Part shown: positions 60,573 to 64,000 of the stretch, piece by piece
Layout: every line of letters starts with the position of its first letter
How positions within the stretch are numbered: position 1 is the stretch's first letter
NCBI GenBank assembly: GCA_903868145.1
Contig: CAIPTY010000051.1
Coordinates: forward strand, 104,008 to 168,007
Source: an uncultured Desulfuromonadales bacterium
GTDB lineage: Bacteria > Desulfobacterota > Desulfuromonadia > Geobacterales > Pseudopelobacteraceae
Length of the DNA stretch: 64,000 bases
Direction of reading: 5' to 3'
Translations under genes and position numbers: made by a program
Notes under the pieces: model-generated
Told to the model about the DNA's origin: nothing
What the model saw: the letters and a program-made list of their open reading frames with translations, nothing else
Database searches by the model: none

Positions 60573-61493
60573 TCACGTGCAGCAGACAGAATAAGCGTTT
60601 AGGGGATAAACCGGTACAACGATTCCCCGTTCCCGCATGAGCTCATGAAATGCCTGATCCAGCGGAGCCTGAACAGATATGTGCGCCCCCTGCTCACTCT
60701 CAAAGGAAAGTCCGGCGCAGTGGAGCATCATCCGTGGCGCAGGCGACCCACCGTAGGTTGTATCGCCGATGATCGGCATCCCCGCCGCTTCAAGGTGAAC
60801 ACGAATCTGATGCGTGCGGCCAGTCAGCGGCCGGGCCTCGATCAGCGAACATCCGTTCCCTTCCGTCACAACCCGGAACGCCGTCCGGGCACTCCGTCCA
60901 CCCGCCATGATGCCATGGCGCGCCGATCCGACCTTGCCGATGGGGGCATCCATAATCCAGTCAGTCTGCAACGGTTTTCCACCAGCCAAAGCCAGATAGC
61001 ACTTGTCCACAAAGCCATCGTGGAAGCGCAGCGACAGGCGGGCCGCAGCACGTTTGTGTCTGGGAAACAGCATGACTCCCGAAGTACCGCGATCGAGGCG
61101 ATGAATCACCCGCGCCGGTTCGCTGCTCCCCTGCTGCCGAAAATATTCCGCAATCCAATATTCCATGGTTCCCTTGAGCTGATAGGGTGTCCGCTGGGTA
61201 TTCACCCCGGCAGGCTTGTTCACGGCCACCAGCTCGCTATCTTCGTACAGAACGGCCTCCGGCGGCAGCACCAGTTCCCGGAAACGTCCTGCCTCCATCA
61301 CGCCGATTTCAATCACATCTCCGGACTTGACGCTTCGGGATGCCACCCGCACCATGCTGCCGTTGAGTGCGCAACCACCCCGATCAATGATCCGCCGAGC
61401 CTCGGTTTTGCTGATCGTATCAAACTGCGCCGAGATCGCCTCATCCAGCCGACGACCGCCCGGATCGACTATGGCCGTGCCCCTGAGTATCAT
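60573..61493 (-). CDS. RluA-family pseudouridine synthase
   Basis: VIHRLDRGTSGVMLFPRHKRAA; RPLTGRTHQIRVHLEAAGMPIIGDTTYGG. Confidence 0.93.
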   Translation of the reverse strand: MILRGTAIVDPGGRRLDEAISAQFDTISKTEARRIIDRGGCALNGSMVRVASRSVKSGDVIEIGVMEAGRFRELVLPPEAVLYEDSELVAVNKPAGVNTQRTPYQLKGTMEYWIAEYFRQQGSSEPARVIHRLDRGTSGVMLFPRHKRAAARLSLRFHDGFVDKCYLALAGGKPLQTDWIMDAPIGKVGSARHGIMAGGRSARTAFRVVTEGNGCSLIEARPLTGRTHQIRVHLEAAGMPIIGDTTYGGSPAPRMMLHCAGLSFESEQGAHISVQAPLDQAFHELMRERGIVVPVYPLNAYSVCCT

Positions 61494-61580
61494 AACAGTG
61501 GTTACTATCCTGTTTCCGCTCTCCTATGCAAACAAATTCACTGTGGCGAAGGCGGGGTATTTCTGCTACTGTTCGTTCCC

Positions 61581-62171
61581 ATGAGCTACGGCACACCACA
61601 CGATAAACCGTTGTTGCGCGGCCCGGTTCCGCTTTCGCACCTGATTATCAGGCAGTTTGTCACAACGGGAGCCCATGTCGTCGACGCCACCTGCGGCAAC
61701 GGGCACGACACCCTGCTGCTTGCCGAACGTGCAGGCCCGACCGGCAGGGTGTGGGCCTTTGATATCCAGCCGGGAGCGATTGAAGCAACTGCCGCCAGAC
61801 TGGATGCCGCAGGGTATCGGGAGCGTGTTGACCTCGTTCAGGCTGGGCATGAATCGATGACGGAGCATTGTCCCGGGCCGGTCAGGGCGGTCGTCTTCAA
61901 CCTCGGCTATCTGCCGGGCAGTGATCGAACCGTCATAACCCGACCCGATTCAACCCTGACCGGAGTTGATCAATCCCTGTCAATCCTTGAACCGGGAGGC
62001 ATCACGGCAATCACCCTGTACCCCGGTCATGCCGGGGGGGGGCAGGAAAGCAATCTCCTTGAGGCCCGACTGGCTCAACTTTCCCCCGCCGGTTTCCACG
62101 TCTGGCGCATGGCTCAGACGAATGCTCCCGGCTCGGCCCCGTATCTCATACTCATCCAGAAAGCTTCCTGA
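61581..62171 (+). CDS. rRNA methylase-like SAM-dependent methyltransferase (YtqB/MraW_2 type)
   Basis: VVDATCGNGHDTLLLAERAGPTGRVWAFDIQ...VFNLGYLPGSDRTVITRPDSTL. Confidence 0.87.
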   Translation: MSYGTPHDKPLLRGPVPLSHLIIRQFVTTGAHVVDATCGNGHDTLLLAERAGPTGRVWAFDIQPGAIEATAARLDAAGYRERVDLVQAGHESMTEHCPGPVRAVVFNLGYLPGSDRTVITRPDSTLTGVDQSLSILEPGGITAITLYPGHAGGGQESNLLEARLAQLSPAGFHVWRMAQTNAPGSAPYLILIQKAS

Positions 62172-63316
62172 TGCTCCCCGCCTTGCTGCCGTTCATCATT
62201 GTCCTGCCTGCAACCCTTTACTGCCTCATTTCTCTGTGGTCCGCTTACAGATTCTTCAGGGGGGAGACAACCGATACCAGCATCCCCATGTCCCTCGGAG
62301 TCACCATCCTCAAACCGGTCAAGGGGATGGATGCCGGGAGCTACGATAACTTCGCCTCCTTCTGCCACCAGGAGTTTGGCGGCCCCCTCCAGATAATCTT
62401 CGCCGCAGCCTCGGCGGATGATGCGGTTATTACGGTCATTCGGATCCTGATAACGGACTCTCCCGGTACCGATATCTCGCTGGTAATCAATCCGGCCACC
62501 CATGGCCCGAACCATAAAGTGTCCAATCTGATCAACGCCTTCCCGCAGGCAAAATACGATATTATCATCGTCTGCGACAGTGACATCCGGGTTTCGCCAC
62601 ACTACCTCAACTCTGTCGTAAGTAACTTCCGCAATCCTCAGGTCGGACTGGTAACCTCGCTCTACCGCAGTTCGGAGGTTCACAACATAGCCACCGCCCT
62701 CGAAGCAACCGGCTTCACCGCCGAAATGATCCCCAACGTCATGGTGGCCAGACAGGTGGAGGGGCTCTCATTCGCGCTGGGAGCCTCAATGGCCGTCAGA
62801 CGCAAGGCACTGGCATCGATTGGCGGCTTTGAGGCGTTGGCCGACTATCTGGCTGACGACTATCAGCTCGGCAATAAAATCCATCATGCCGGCTGGCAGA
62901 TCGTCCTTGACGCCTGTTGCGTGGAAAGCATCATGAAGCCCGAGGACCTGATGTCAGTCCTATCGCGACAACTGCGCTGGGCCCGCACCATGCGGGTCAG
63001 CCGACCTGGGGGCTACCTGGCCTCCGGCATAATCCTTCCCTTTCCGGCGGCACTTGCGGCAGCCTTCATTGCGCCTTCAGCGATCATAGCCTTTGCGGCA
63101 ATAACACTTCTCTACATCGTTAGACTGACGGTATCAACTCTGTTCAGCCGCTGCTTCGTACGCGACGGTCTCCTGCCCCACTGGCTCTGGCTGATACCGC
63201 TCCGCGACATGCTGGCCTTCTTCACCTGGGCGGCATCCTTTCTGGGCAATCAGGTGGCGTGGCGCGGCAACCGCTTCCGGCTCACGAGTGGAGGAAAGCT
63301 GGAAGAAATCATCTGA
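62171..63316 (+). CDS. Ceramide glucosyltransferase-like/HpnI-like glycosyltransferase
   Basis: VTILKPVKGMDAGSYDNFASFCHQEF; DSDIRVSPHYL; RRKALASIGGFEALADYLADDYQLG; RQLRWARTMRVSRP. Confidence 0.8.
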   Translation: MLPALLPFIIVLPATLYCLISLWSAYRFFRGETTDTSIPMSLGVTILKPVKGMDAGSYDNFASFCHQEFGGPLQIIFAAASADDAVITVIRILITDSPGTDISLVINPATHGPNHKVSNLINAFPQAKYDIIIVCDSDIRVSPHYLNSVVSNFRNPQVGLVTSLYRSSEVHNIATALEATGFTAEMIPNVMVARQVEGLSFALGASMAVRRKALASIGGFEALADYLADDYQLGNKIHHAGWQIVLDACCVESIMKPEDLMSVLSRQLRWARTMRVSRPGGYLASGIILPFPAALAAAFIAPSAIIAFAAITLLYIVRLTVSTLFSRCFVRDGLLPHWLWLIPLRDMLAFFTWAASFLGNQVAWRGNRFRLTSGGKLEEII

Positions 63317-63431
63317 CCCCACGTCCGTCAAAACTTTTTTTCCCGTCACTGAAACGACCATTCTATTCTTCCTTTACATTTTTAAACCACTTGTTGTATA
63401 AGTTTTTTTCTATTTTTTACGAGGTAGTTGC

Positions 63432-64000
63432 GTGTCAGTGGTTATTCAGGCAATAGGAAGATCGACAATCGGCCACGTGCGGGAACTGGGAAGGCTCGGA
63501 TGGTTTCTGGTCTACTCTCTCTACATGATCGTGCGGAAACCCGGTAGTCCACTCCATATTCTCAAACAGGTCAGTTTCATCGGTGCGAAGTCGCTGTTCG
63601 TCATCTGCCTGACCGCCGCTTTTACCGGTATGGTGCTCGGGCTTCAGGGTTATTACACGCTTGCCAAGTTTGGCTCTGAGGGGATGCTGGGCACGGCGGT
63701 TGCGCTCTCTCTGGTACGCGAACTGGGGCCTGTACTGACGGCTCTGATGGTAACCGGGCGAGCTGGCAGCGCCATCACCGCTGAAATCGGGATCATGCGC
63801 ATTACTGAGCAGATAGACGCACTTGAGACCATGGCGCTTGATCCGTTCAAGTACCTGATTACTCCCAAGTTTATCGCTGCCATGCTCACCCTGCCGCTTT
63901 TATGCGCAATCTTTGACGTCGTCGGAATCTACGGCGGCTGGCTGGTTGGGGTCAAGCTGCTGGGGGTCAACCCCGGCGCGTATTTTTATGAAATGGAAAA
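63432..64000 (+). CDS. MlaE/YrbE family ABC transporter permease, 3'-truncated by window edge (not in ORF track)
   Basis: GTG start; GLQGYYTLAKFGSEGMLGTAVALSLVRELGPVLTALMVTGRAGSAITAEIGIMRITEQIDALETMALDPFKYL. Confidence 0.95.
   Translation, partial: MSVVIQAIGRSTIGHVRELGRLGWFLVYSLYMIVRKPGSPLHILKQVSFIGAKSLFVICLTAAFTGMVLGLQGYYTLAKFGSEGMLGTAVALSLVRELGPVLTALMVTGRAGSAITAEIGIMRITEQIDALETMALDPFKYLITPKFIAAMLTLPLLCAIFDVVGIYGGWLVGVKLLGVNPGAYFYEME

Noticed and set aside
60645-61580. N-terminal 312 aa of the ORF-track methyltransferase ORF
   Set aside because: Antisense to the rluA-like gene; methyltransferase homology begins at ATG 61581.

Overview
The window reads as a typical Geobacteraceae/Desulfuromonadales-like chromosome segment (inferred from gene content only). 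Core and metabolic loci: RND membrane-fusion protein, gabD, FprA flavoprotein, serS with tRNA-Ser(TGA), CapA-like, B12-binding radical SAM, SCO plus caa3-type cytochrome oxidase plus ctaB, NamZ/DUF1343, ArnD-like deacetylase, livFGMHK, kdpABC...kdpDE, kup, a CaCA exchanger, a tungsten aldehyde oxidoreductase cluster (AorABC-like plus MoaD/ThiF-like plus ModE-like), atpF'FHAGDC, hicAB, parAB, rluA-like, an HpnI-like glycosyltransferase and a partial mlaE. The main accessory feature is a compact integrative element of about 7.8 kb (about 3775-11586) in the 3' end of tRNA-Ser next to serS. It carries a P4-type integrase, Mor-like and AlpA-like regulators, a replication initiator-like protein, a DnaB-like helicase, small unknown ORFs, and a serine resolvase with an upstream res-like repeat array. 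No phage structural or conjugation genes were seen. I found a direct repeat at the tRNA end and a repeated TTTTGGGGGTG motif at both ends that looks like integrase arm-type sites. Other points of interest: a two-gene accessory cargo (DUF4143-type ATPase and a possible AbaSI/PvuRts1I-like nuclease) between kdpC and kdpD, an apparent nonsense mutation in a VF530-family gene, an apparent frameshift separating a lipoprotein signal from its three-repeat mature domain, several families of palindromic intergenic repeats, and unlisted small ORFs. No CRISPR array or rRNA was seen.
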